From: Desulfosarcina widdelii | GTDB lineage: Bacteria > Desulfobacterota > Desulfobacteria > Desulfobacterales > Desulfosarcinaceae | Assembly: GCF_009688965.1 (NCBI RefSeq) | Contig: NZ_AP021875.1 | Span: forward strand, 4,526,001-4,590,000 | DNA length: 64,000 nt | Direction: 5' to 3' | Made by a program: the position numbers and the translations under genes | Notes under the pieces: generated by a model | Database searches by the model: none | What the model saw: the letters and a program-made list of their open reading frames with translations, nothing else | What the model was told of the DNA's origin: nothing | In this document: piece by piece, positions 19,101-27,349 of the stretch | Layout of the letters: each line of letters opens with the position of its first letter | How positions within the stretch are numbered: position 1 is the stretch's first letter

Positions 19101-20302
19101 CGCATCAGGCAGCACCGGTAAATGCGAAATTCTGGACGCCCGGGGTCGTCGTGCTGGCGGTGCTCATGGCCGCCGGCGCGGCAGCGATCCTGGCCCGCTT
19201 CATCGGGGGCATCGGCTATGTCTCCAACCTTACCACCGCGCGCCCATGGGGGCTGTGGATCGGTGTGGATGTGGCCTCGGGCGTGGCCCTGGCCGCCGGC
19301 GGATTCACCACCGCTTTCCTGGCCCATATCATCGGCCGTCATTATTACGAACCCGTTGTCCGTCCGGCCCTGCTGACGGCCATGCTAGGGTATACGTTTG
19401 TCGTTTTGGGCCTGTTGGTGGACATCGGCCGATCCTGGGCGATCTGGAAGCCCATGATTCACTGGAATCCAACCTCCGTTCTGTTCGAAGTGGCCATGTG
19501 CGTCATGTTCTACCTCAACGTGCTTTATCTTGAATTTTTGCCCATTGTGGTGGAACGCTTCAAGGGCCGGGTGAAGCTGCCCGGACCGCTGGCCGGCCTT
19601 AACACCCCGGTCGAAGCGATCCTTCGCCTCCTGGACGCCGTTTTGCCCAAGATCATGTGGATCTTTATCATTGCCGGAGTGGTGCTCTCTTGCATGCACC
19701 AGTCCAGCCTGGGCTCCTTGATGCTCATCGCCCCCACCAAGCTGCATCCCCTTTGGTACACGCCCATTTTGCCGCTGCTTTTTCTTACATCGGCCATCGC
19801 GGTGGGCTATCCCATGGTGGTGTTCGAGGCTACCCTGGCCACGACATCGCTGAAACTCGATTCCGAGATGAAGGTGCTCGGACCGCTGACCCGCATCACC
19901 ATTTTCCTTTTGGGGCTCTACCTGGCGCTGAAAGTGGGCGACATGGTGGTTCGCGGCACCTATATTTACCTGTTTGACTTCACGGCCCAGACCAACGCGT
20001 TTCTCGTCGAAATGAGCTTTGGAGTGATCGTACCCTGGCTGATGTTGCTTTCCCCGGCGGTGCGCCGTTCGCGTCGCTGGCTTTTCACCGCCTGCACCAT
20101 GATTGTTGGCGGCGTGCTGGTCAATCGCCTGAATGTGTTCGTGGTCGGCTATCGCCCGCCCATCAGCGAAGCCAACTATTCCCCGGCCATCGGCGAAATC
20201 CTGGTTACCGTGGGGCTCATCGCAGCCCTGATGTTTCTTTATCGATTCCTTGTGACCTATCTTCCCGTGCTCAACAAACCGGAACAGGAGGTGTCTGCAT
20301 GA
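19097..20302 (+). CDS. NrfD/HybB-type quinone-interacting membrane protein
   Basis: A 401-residue polytopic protein with about ten membrane segments, of the NrfD/PsrC/HybB family that exchanges electrons with menaquinone. The ARPWGLWIG segment near residue 52 is typical of the family. It begins after a strong AGGAAGGAGG ribosome site, overlaps the ferredoxin gene by 4 nt and ends in an ATGA overlap with the cytochrome gene, so the three proteins are very likely made as one complex. Confidence 0.88.
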   Translation: MTHQAAPVNAKFWTPGVVVLAVLMAAGAAAILARFIGGIGYVSNLTTARPWGLWIGVDVASGVALAAGGFTTAFLAHIIGRHYYEPVVRPALLTAMLGYTFVVLGLLVDIGRSWAIWKPMIHWNPTSVLFEVAMCVMFYLNVLYLEFLPIVVERFKGRVKLPGPLAGLNTPVEAILRLLDAVLPKIMWIFIIAGVVLSCMHQSSLGSLMLIAPTKLHPLWYTPILPLLFLTSAIAVGYPMVVFEATLATTSLKLDSEMKVLGPLTRITIFLLGLYLALKVGDMVVRGTYIYLFDFTAQTNAFLVEMSFGVIVPWLMLLSPAVRRSRRWLFTACTMIVGGVLVNRLNVFVVGYRPPISEANYSPAIGEILVTVGLIAALMFLYRFLVTYLPVLNKPEQEVSA

Positions 20303-22377
20303 CCAGAACAGGACCGGTGATTTTTAGCTTCATTATCGTTGCCCTGGCTGGCCTCTGCTGGTGCGGTCCGGCCCTGGCGGCTGCGGATACGGCAGCCGCG
20401 CCGCCACCGGCGGAGACGGTGGTCTGGACCGCTCCGGATCAGGAAGCGGCCAAAAAGCGGGCGGCCGAGGTGGTTCCCTTCGTGGAGGCGGTCATGGACG
20501 AGTGTCGCCTGTGCCGCCAGCAGCGGCTGCGCGACATGGGGCTGAGCGTCAAGGATCAGACGGAAAGCTATTATCTGCTGGACAGCCCCATCATCCGCAG
20601 GACCGAAGACCATTACGGGCCGGTGCGCTTCATGCATGCCAAGCACGCCACGGTCACCAAGGACTGCGCCCTGTGCCATCATTATCGTCCCGTGGACGAG
20701 AGCGCATCGGAAACCACACGGTGTTCGGCCTGTCACCAGGAGCCGTTTCAAAAAGATCATCCCGAGCGGTTGGGGCTCAAGGCCGCTTATCATCAACAGT
20801 GCATGGGCTGTCATCGGGAGATGGACAAGGGCCCCATCGACTGTGCCGGCTGCCACCGCAAGAACATCCCCGACCATAAGGACAAGATCCAACTGGCCGC
20901 TAATCCGGAACCCTCCCAGGTGACCAGCGAGTGTCTGCGCTGCCATCAGCAGGCCGGCGAGGACATGCTCAAATCGGCCCACTGGTTGTGGAAGGGACCG
21001 TCCCCCTATACCCTCAACCATCGAAAGTCGGTCGAACTCGGTAAAGCCACGGTGGCCACCAACAACTTCTGAGTGAGCATCATCAGCAACGAGGCTCGTT
21101 GCACAAGTTGTCACGCTGGATACGGTTGGAAAGACGATAGTTTCGATTTTACCGATATGACCAAGATCGACTGCCTGGTGTGTCACGACACCACCGGGAC
21201 CTACAAAAAAACCCCCACGGCGGCCGGTATGCCCGATCCCAAGGTGGATCTGGTGGCCGTTGCCAAAAGCGTCGGCGCCACCTCGCGCAAGACCTGCGGG
21301 GACTGTCATTTCAACGGCGGCGGCGGTGAGGCTGTGAAGCACGCGGACCTGTCCCGTCAGCTCCTGCACCCAGAACGCAACTGCGATGTCCACATGGGCG
21401 GCTACGATTTTCAATGCTCCGAATGCCACCGTACCCGCAACCACAAGATTGCCGGGCGCAGTTCGTCGGTGCCCGTGGCCGAAGGCGATATTTCCTGCCA
21501 GAACTGCCATTCGGCGACCCCGCACTATGGCGACCACCTGTTGGATCACCATCTTAACAAGCACAGCAGCAACATCGCCTGTACCACCTGCCATGCGCCG
21601 GTTTACGCAAAATGCAAACCCACCAAGACGTTCTGGGACTGGTCCAAGGCCGGCGATAAAAAGCGCAAGCCGGAAAAAGACAAATACGGCATGGACGATT
21701 ATTTCTGGAAGAAGGGCGAATTCATCTGGAAGGAATCGGCCAAACCGGTGTACCGTTGGTATGGCGGTTTTACCAAGCGACTGCTGCTGGGCGACCAGTT
21801 GGACCTGACCCGGTCTGAATTCAATATCACCGAACCGGTGGGTTCCATCAACGACCCCAATTCCAAGATCGCGCCGTTTAAAATCATGGCAGGGGTTCAG
21901 GCCGTGGATGCCGAGTACAAGCATTTTCTGGTGCCTCACCTGTACCCACGCGACAAGGAAGACAAAACCGCCTACTGGAAGCACCGCGACTGGCAAATGG
22001 CCTTTACCGACGGTATGAAAGCCGCGGGTATGAAATACAGCGGCAAGTACGAGTGGGTCCGCACCAACATGTACTGGGGCGTCGAACATGAAGTCATGCC
22101 GGCCGACATGGCCCTTTCCTGCGTCCAGTGCCACGAAAGCCTTAAAGGCGAGCGAACCTGCAACCGCTGCCATCAGGACAGCCGCGATGTGGATTTCAAG
22201 AAGGTTGCCCACAAGGGTACGGACTTCTCCTATATGGCGTCCAAGGGCCGCGATGTGAGCCATCTGGTGGGTACTACGGATTACATCGACTTCAAGGCCC
22301 TGGGGTACAAGGGAGATCCCATCATCTACGGCGGTCGCTTTAAAAAGCTGCCCATGGGATATAAAGCCGAAAAGTAA
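20299..22377 (+). CDS. 13-haem cytochrome c, tetrathionate-reductase family, selenoprotein (Sec258)
   Basis: A 692-residue exported cytochrome when TGA at 21070-21072 is read as selenocysteine. A signal peptide ends near ALAA (about 28). Five CXXCH haem sites precede the TGA and eight follow, 13 in all; a CRLCR near 74 lacks the His. Around the TGA the sequence is NNF-U-VSI, then RCTSCHAGYGW and DCLVCHDTTGTYKK, matching the NNFC block of octahaem tetrathionate reductase (OTR), where this Cys lies by the active-site haem (recalled from the OTR structure). A SECIS-like hairpin follows. Likely a periplasmic quinol-fed reductase of a sulfur or nitrogen compound; the substrate is unknown. Thirteen motifs exceed the eight of OTR. 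Confidence 0.85.
21086..21102 (+). promoter_or_regulatory. SECIS-like hairpin for cytochrome UGA
   Basis: GCAACGA-GGC-TCGTTGC is a perfect 7-bp stem with a GGC loop, beginning 14 nt after the TGA; the loop GG is 21 nt downstream. Same architecture as the other three hairpins in this window. Confidence 0.75.
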
Positions 22378-22421
22378 TTCGACCCAGCGATTCACAAGGT
22401 TACATATGCAGCTTCCATGGG

Positions 22422-22458
22422 ATACCGCTCCATATCCGGGATATGGGGCGGTATTTTC
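22422..22458 (+). terminator. Rho-independent terminator of the cytochrome operon
   Basis: A 14-bp stem (22422-22435 with 22441-22454, one mismatched pair) with loop CCGGG is followed by TTTCC. It ends the 17850-22377 transcript. Confidence 0.75.
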
Positions 22459-22495
22459 CTTGGCGTCACCCGATAGCGGGTGTGCATTGTAAGGT

Positions 22496-22525
22496 TTGAC
22501 ATTGGAAGGCCATTCAACCTAAAAT
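22496..22525 (+). promoter_or_regulatory. Sigma70-type promoter of the peroxiredoxin gene
   Basis: TTGACA (22496-22501), an 18-nt spacer and TAAAAT (22520-22525). The leader to the ATG at 22673 would be about 140 nt. Confidence 0.5.
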
Positions 22526-22602
22526 TTAAACCAGATTCCTGACCGACATTTTTTTGCAGAGGCTTGGTGCGGACGAATACCGAGGCTTGTTTTTACCGAT
22601 TT

Positions 22603-22626
22603 TTTGGGAAAATGATTCTCCCCAAA
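22603..22626. repeat. Inverted repeat in the peroxiredoxin leader
   Basis: TTTGGG (22603-22608) and CCCAAA (22621-22626) flank AAAATGATTCTC. Its place between promoter and gene fits an operator for a peroxide or iron regulator, or a leader hairpin; I cannot decide which. Confidence 0.35.
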
Positions 22627-22672
22627 GAATGTATCTTTAACGCCAACCCATATACAACGAAAGGAGAGATGC

Positions 22673-23392
22673 ATGGCAGAAGAAGCCGAAGTCGGGTGTG
22701 CCCGACCAACTGGAGGGCCGGTGGGAGAGCCGGTCGAAGAAAAGGCGGAGGAAAAAAGCAAACCTGTTGTAAAGGAGGAGTCAATGATTCACGTCGGAGA
22801 AAAAGTGCCGGATTTCGTGGCCCCGGGATATCAGCAAGGCAAGTTCATCAACGTCAAACTGTCCGACTATCTTGGAAAGTGGGTGCTGCTCTGTTTTTAT
22901 CCGGGTGATTTCACCTTTGTATGAGCTACCGAAATTTCTGCGGTCGCAGAAAAATATCAGGAGTTCAAGAAACTGGGCGTCGAACTGCTTTCTATGAGCA
23001 TCGACAGCATGTTTGTCCACAAAATGTGGGATGATCACGAGTTGTCCAAAATGGTTGACGGTGGGGTGCCGTTTCCCATGCTCTCCGATGCCGGCGGAAA
23101 AATCGGGCGTCTGTACGGTATTTTCAACGAAGGTGCCGGCGTGGAAAACCGCGGCCGGTTCATTATCGATCCGGATGGCGTGTGCCAGGGCTACGAGGTG
23201 CTGACGCCACCGGTAGGCCGTAATGTCATGGAGTCCCTGCGGCAGGTGCAGGCGTTCCAGCTGGTTCGCGAAACCATGGGTGGAGAGGCCACGCCTTCCG
23301 GATGGCGTCCGGGCAAAAAGACGCTGAAACCCGGACCGGACCTGGTGGGAAATGTCTGGAAGGAATGGAAAACGGAGATGGCGTTCGACTGA
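22673..23392 (+). CDS. Peroxiredoxin, selenoprotein (Sec at peroxidatic site)
   Basis: A 239-residue AhpC/Prx1-type peroxiredoxin when TGA at 22922-22924 is read as selenocysteine. The active site reads [12 protein letters not shown] where the family has FTFVCPTE, so Sec84 replaces the peroxidatic Cys. The rest is normal ([25 protein letters not shown]). A SECIS-like hairpin follows. Two in-frame starts have good ribosome sites: 22673 (AAAGGAGAG) and 22784 (AAAGGAGGAG); the longer form adds 37 Glu/Pro-rich residues. It should reduce peroxides in the cytoplasm. The neighbour downstream is a sulfide/persulfide-type enzyme. Confidence 0.9.
22935..22952 (+). promoter_or_regulatory. SECIS-like hairpin for peroxiredoxin UGA
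   Basis: TTTCTGC-GGTC-GCAGAAA is a perfect 7-bp stem with a GGTC loop; the loop GG is 18 nt after the TGA. Confidence 0.75.
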
Positions 23393-23411
23393 TGGCCGTA
23401 TCCACTATATT

Positions 23412-23440
23412 GGGGCCAGGCCGCTTGCCGGCTTGGCCCC
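23412..23440 (+). terminator. Hairpin after the peroxiredoxin gene
   Basis: GGGGCCA (23412-23418) pairs with TGGCCCC (23434-23440), continued inside by GGCCG with a wobble pair. No T-run follows, so it may be a weak terminator or a 3' stabilising hairpin. Confidence 0.4.
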
Positions 23441-23505
23441 GCAACATTAATGATTGCGCAAAAAGTAGAGCTTGGCACATTGGTGTTATCCCACGCAAGG
23501 CGAGG

Positions 23506-23532
23506 TAAGGGCGAAACATTTTTCGCCCTTAC
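23506..23532. repeat. 11-bp inverted repeat upstream of MBL-rhodanese gene
   Basis: GTAAGGGCGAA (23506-23516) pairs perfectly with TTCGCCCTTAC (23522-23532) around ACATT. It is about 90 nt before the ATG at 23625, either a leader hairpin or an operator. Confidence 0.4.
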
Positions 23533-23624
23533 GGAATCCCATGGAGTACCGCCGCGGGAAGAACATGTCCAGCGGCTTTTTGCGAGTTTTTCAACTATGG
23601 ATTGTCTATAAAAAGGAAACCGTT

Positions 23625-25010
23625 ATGTATTTCAATCAAATTTCCGTGCCTGGTATGGGTTGCCTCTCCTATGCCATCGGCTGTCCGGCAGCCAGGGCCA
23701 TGGCCGTAATCGATCCCAAACGCGACATTCAGGACTATCTGGATATCGCACGGGAGGAGGGCATGCAGATCACCCATGTGTTCAACACCCATGTGCATGC
23801 CGACCATGTATCCGGCGACCAGGAGCTTCGCTTGGCCACGGGCGCGGACATTTACGTCCACGAGAGCGCGCCTGTTGAATACAAGCACAAAACCCTGAAG
23901 GAAGGCGATGTCTTCGAACTGGGTGCGGCCAAGCTCGAGGTTCTGCATACGCCCGGCCACACACCCAACTCTGTCTCCCTTCTCGTGACGGATAAAATTC
24001 GCTCGGAAGAGCCGGAAATGCTGCTCACCGGCGATCTGCTTTTTGTCGGAGACATCGGCCGGCCGGATTTACCCGGGGCCGAGATCCTGGATGAGCAGGT
24101 AGAAAACCTGTATAAAAGCCTTTACGTCAAGCTGGCCGGCTATCCGGATCACCTGGAGGTTTTCCCGGCCCATGGCCAGGGGTCGCTTTGCGGGCGGGGC
24201 ATGAGTGCCAAGAAAAGCTCCACGTTGGGCTATGAGCGGCGGGCCAACCCCATGTTGCGGTTCGAGTCCTTCGACGCTTTCAAAAAAGATGTGATGTCGG
24301 CTTTTCCCGTAAGGCCCAAAAGCTTTTCCCACATCATCCAGACCAACCTCAAAGGCGCGGCGACTTTAGACGCCTGCCCCATGGACAAAAGTCTCACCCC
24401 CAAACAGTTCCAGGAAATGATGGGCGACGGCGCCGTCATCATCGATGCTCGCGATTCGGCGGCCTTTGGAGGCTTCCACATTCCGGGCAGCATCAATATC
24501 GGATTCGAGAAGCAGCTGGCCAACTGGGTCGGCATGGTGGTTGATCCCGATTCGGAAATCATTCTAGTGGTGGACGACCGCGAGGACTACGATCGCATGG
24601 TTACCGAATTGCACCGCATCGGCTACGATCTGATCTTCGGTTACCTTTCCGGGGGCGTCATGGCCTGGCTGATGAGCGGCAGACCCGTGGAGCAGCTGGA
24701 ACAGATCTCCCCCCAGCAGCTTGCAAGGCGTCTGGAAAAGAGCGGCCTGCGCGTCATTGATGTGCGTACTCCGGCCGAATGGGACGGAAGCCGAATCAAA
24801 TGGGCCGAACATTTTCCTCTGTCCGATATCCTCGACAGCCGGTTACCCAAGGCGGAAAAGGATGAAGAACTGGTCCTGCAATGCGGCAGCGGGTACCGGT
24901 CCAACATCGCCGCCAGCATCCTGCGGCAGGCCGGCTACAACCAGGTGAAATCCCTGGCCGGGGGGATTTTTGCCTGGTCCAACGCGGGCTTGCCTGTGGT
25001 GTCCGATTGA
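23625..25010 (+). CDS. Metallo-beta-lactamase fold plus two rhodanese domains
   Basis: A 461-residue fusion. Residues 1-230 are an MBL-fold hydrolase of the ETHE1/persulfide dioxygenase type with THVHADHVSG and LHTPGHTPNS metal motifs. Two rhodanese-like domains follow: the first (about 265-360) lacks a clear active Cys loop, the second ends in LQCGSGYRSN with Cys in the catalytic position. Such fusions act on glutathione- or other low-molecular-weight persulfides (CstB-like family knowledge). ATG 23625 follows AAAAGGAAAC; an earlier in-frame start at 23472 lacks a good ribosome site. It may detoxify sulfane sulfur; oxygen use is uncertain in an anaerobe. Confidence 0.85.
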   Translation: MYFNQISVPGMGCLSYAIGCPAARAMAVIDPKRDIQDYLDIAREEGMQITHVFNTHVHADHVSGDQELRLATGADIYVHESAPVEYKHKTLKEGDVFELGAAKLEVLHTPGHTPNSVSLLVTDKIRSEEPEMLLTGDLLFVGDIGRPDLPGAEILDEQVENLYKSLYVKLAGYPDHLEVFPAHGQGSLCGRGMSAKKSSTLGYERRANPMLRFESFDAFKKDVMSAFPVRPKSFSHIIQTNLKGAATLDACPMDKSLTPKQFQEMMGDGAVIIDARDSAAFGGFHIPGSINIGFEKQLANWVGMVVDPDSEIILVVDDREDYDRMVTELHRIGYDLIFGYLSGGVMAWLMSGRPVEQLEQISPQQLARRLEKSGLRVIDVRTPAEWDGSRIKWAEHFPLSDILDSRLPKAEKDEELVLQCGSGYRSNIAASILRQAGYNQVKSLAGGIFAWSNAGLPVVSD

Positions 25011-25371
25011 GCGCGGCACCGTGGCGACCTTGAAAAATCAGGCACTGGCGCAGCCATGTCGTCCGGGCTCCAACCGGTTCCGGAAAAAGGTGCAAGCATC
25101 GAACGAGGGCGGAGAACACGCCGCTAAAAAACCAGTCCTTGACAGTGCAGCCATAAAAAAGCGATCCTGCCGACAGCCGTCAACGTCTTAAAAAAATACG
25201 TATAAATTTGATAAGACATGTGCTATTGAAATCTTTTAGTTCCTGTAAAAGGCACACATTTTACCCATTCGTCACCGTTGGGTTGAGGGAAAAGCCCGCA
25301 GCAAATTATTTATAACGCTATGGATTTCATGAAAAAATAGCAAACCCAAATCGGAACAGGAGGTGGAGTCA
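25011..25371. other. Intergenic gap, no gene recognised
   Basis: 361 nt between the MBL-rhodanese and HdrCB genes. I found no reading frame with a ribosome site, no terminator with a T-run and no sigma54 match. The AT-rich 25190-25360 part probably holds the promoter of the HdrCB gene. Confidence 0.5.
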
Positions 25372-26691
25372 ATGAATGAGAAGCTCATTCAATTGGGCGG
25401 CAAGAAAAAAAGCACCTTTATGGACAAGGTCAAGGAGATTCTGCCGGAGGGTGGCAATCTGAATCTCTGCCTGACCTGCGGTGCGTGTTCCTCCGGCTGT
25501 CCGGCAACCGGTCTCGAAGGCATGGACCCCCGCAAATTCCTGCGTATGGCGGCCCTGGGCATGGATGAAGAGATCGCCAAGTCGGACTGGCCCTGGATGT
25601 GCACCATGTGCCAGCGCTGCATCTATGTCTGCCCCATGAAAATCGACATTCCCCAATTGGTTTACAATGCCAGGGGGTTGCGTCCCCGGGAAGAACGCCC
25701 CAAGGGCATTCTGGGTTCCTGCGACATGGCCCTGCGCAACGCCAGCACCAGCGCCATGGGAACCTCGCCCGACGACTTCGTTTTCGTGGTGGAGGATGTG
25801 CTGGAAGAGTATCAGGAAGCCCAGCCCGAATTCGCCGATATGAAGGCCCCCATCGACAAGCAAGGCGCCGAATTCTTTCTCAACCAGAATTCCCGCGAAC
25901 CGGTGACCGAACCGGACGAGCTGGTCCCGCTCTGGAAGATCCTGCACCTTGCCGGTGTGGATTGGACTTATGGAAGCGAGGGATGGGCCGGTGAGAACTA
26001 CTGCATGTTCCTGGCGGACAACGACTCCTGGGAACAGGTTACCCGAACGACCGTCAACCAGGCCAATAAATTGGGGGTTAAAACGTTTCTCAACACCGAG
26101 TGAGGGCACGTGACCTTCTCAGTCCGGGCCGGACTGAAAAAATTCAACCTCGAGCACAACTTTGAAGTTAAAAGCATTTACGAATATTACGCCAAGTGGA
26201 TCCGTGAAGGTAAACTCAAGGTCAACTCCGACTGGAACAAGGACCTGAAAATCAAATTCACGGTCCAGGATCCTTGCCAGATCGTCCGCAAGAGCTTCGG
26301 TGATCCGGTTGCCGAAGACCTTCGCTTCGTGGTCAAATCGGTGGTCGGCGAGGAAAATTTCATCGACATGCAGCCTAACCGCTCCAACAATTTCTGCTGC
26401 GGGGGCGGCGGGGGCTTTCTGCAATCCGGTTTCAAGGAGCAGCGTCTCAAATACGGCCAAATGAAAGATGGCCAGATTCAGGCGACCAAGGCGGATTACT
26501 GCATCGCCGCCTGCCACAACTGCCACGCGCAGATTCACGAACTGAGCGAGCATTACGGCGGGCATTACGGAGTTGTCCACCTGTGGACCCTGATCTGCCT
26601 TTCCCTCGGCGTTCTGGGGCCCAATGAGCGCGAGTACCTGAACGATGACCTCAAAGAGGTCAACGTGTTCCATCCGGAAACCGCCATGTAA
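25372..26691 (+). CDS. HdrC-HdrB (HdrD-type) fusion, selenoprotein (Sec244)
   Basis: A 439-residue protein when TGA at 26101-26103 is read as selenocysteine. The N-terminal HdrC part has two ferredoxin motifs, CLTCGACSSGCP (33-44) and CTMCQRCIYVCP. The HdrB part has two CCG-type domains. In the first, NTE-U-GH replaces the ECGH block of HdrD/DsrK-like proteins, so Sec sits at a cluster-ligand position. The second is normal (DPCQIV, NFCCGGGGG, CIAACHNCH). CCG domains hold the non-cubane [4Fe-4S] clusters that reduce disulfides in HdrB. No HdrA gene is adjacent; the HdrA fusion at 7736, which lacks nearby HdrBC genes, is a possible partner. AGGAGGTGGAGTCA precedes the ATG. Confidence 0.87.
26119..26137 (+). 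promoter_or_regulatory. SECIS-like hairpin for HdrCB UGA
   Basis: TCAGTCCGGGCCGGACTGA folds as an 8-bp stem with a GGC loop, starting 16 nt after the TGA; the loop GG is 24 nt downstream. Confidence 0.75.
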
Positions 26692-26696
26692 AACCA

Positions 26697-26732
26697 TGCG
26701 GGAGCCTGCCTGCGAACAGGCAGGCTCCCGCA
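26697..26732. repeat. 16-bp perfect hairpin after the HdrCB gene
   Basis: Positions 26697-26712 pair perfectly with 26717-26732 around a CGAA loop. No T-run follows (CCCACCC), so it is either a Rho-dependent/stabilising 3' hairpin or a dispersed palindromic repeat. Confidence 0.5.
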
Positions 26733-26813
26733 CCCACCCATATGCCGCCTTGTCACCGGCAGCCTGCCGGATCATCGGTTCGCCGGTGACGGCCGCTTTT
26801 CGTGGGAGGCATC

Positions 26814-27179
26814 ATGCAGCCCAATCTGACCGTCAAGGATCTCGAATCGCGCTGGGAAAAGGCCCTTGAGGAAACCCGGCGCGCAGCGGCCACGCATCCT
26901 GCCATCTACCGCAAGCTGAAAGCCCACGCTGCCGAAATCGTAGAAAATCCATTAGATATCAATGATTATTTTCCCACCGTGGAAAAATTGCTCAACCGTT
27001 TGGAAACCCTGGACCCCTGTCGCCGCGGCAGTATTTTCGATCTTTTCTGCGAGCGCATATCGCCCGGAAACATCTGGCAGGTGCGAACGCTGCGCTTGGA
27101 GTGCCGGGATCTGCTGGCCCATCTCGACGCCTTCGACCGGTGGAAACGCGAAAGAATCCACCTGCGCAGGGTAAAATAA
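26814..27179 (+). CDS. Hypothetical protein (121 aa)
   Basis: A 121-residue soluble, charged, mostly helical protein that I do not recognise. No membrane segment or signal peptide. It has isolated cysteines (in DPCRRG, LFCERI, RLECRD) but no metal motif. The ATG follows GTGGGAGGCATC and it ends just before a clear terminator, which supports it as a real gene. It lies 122 nt after the HdrCB gene, separated by a hairpin. Confidence 0.7.
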   Translation: MQPNLTVKDLESRWEKALEETRRAAATHPAIYRKLKAHAAEIVENPLDINDYFPTVEKLLNRLETLDPCRRGSIFDLFCERISPGNIWQVRTLRLECRDLLAHLDAFDRWKRERIHLRRVK

Positions 27180-27231
27180 GCGGGTAATCCTTTGTTATCT
27201 ACGAGTGCCTTTGGGTTGCCGGCATCAAATA

Positions 27232-27273
27232 AAAAACTCCATAGCCGCGTTGCAGCGGGCCTCCGGAGTTTTT
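27232..27273. terminator. Bidirectional terminator between convergent genes
   Basis: AAAAACTCC (27232-27240) pairs with GGAGTTTTT (27265-27273), with an inner CCGC/GCGG stem. T-runs exist in both directions; it serves the gene ending at 27179 and the minus-strand gene ending at 27350. Confidence 0.75.
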
Positions 27274-27349
27274 GGTTTGCATTCTTGAACCGCTGATTTT
27301 CCGGGCAATATTGGTCTTATCCCAACGGAGGGCAGAGAGCGCTGCCGCG

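Noticed and set aside
21070-21072. TGA as a nonsense mutation or split gene in the cytochrome
   Set aside because: Both halves stay in one frame, conserved motifs flank the TGA tightly, and a SECIS-like hairpin follows as in three other genes here.
20257-22395. 712-residue minus-strand open frame opposite the multihaem cytochrome
   Set aside because: Antisense to 13 CXXCH motifs; no domain of its own. It also spans the TGA that interrupts the plus-strand frame, which is explained by selenocysteine.
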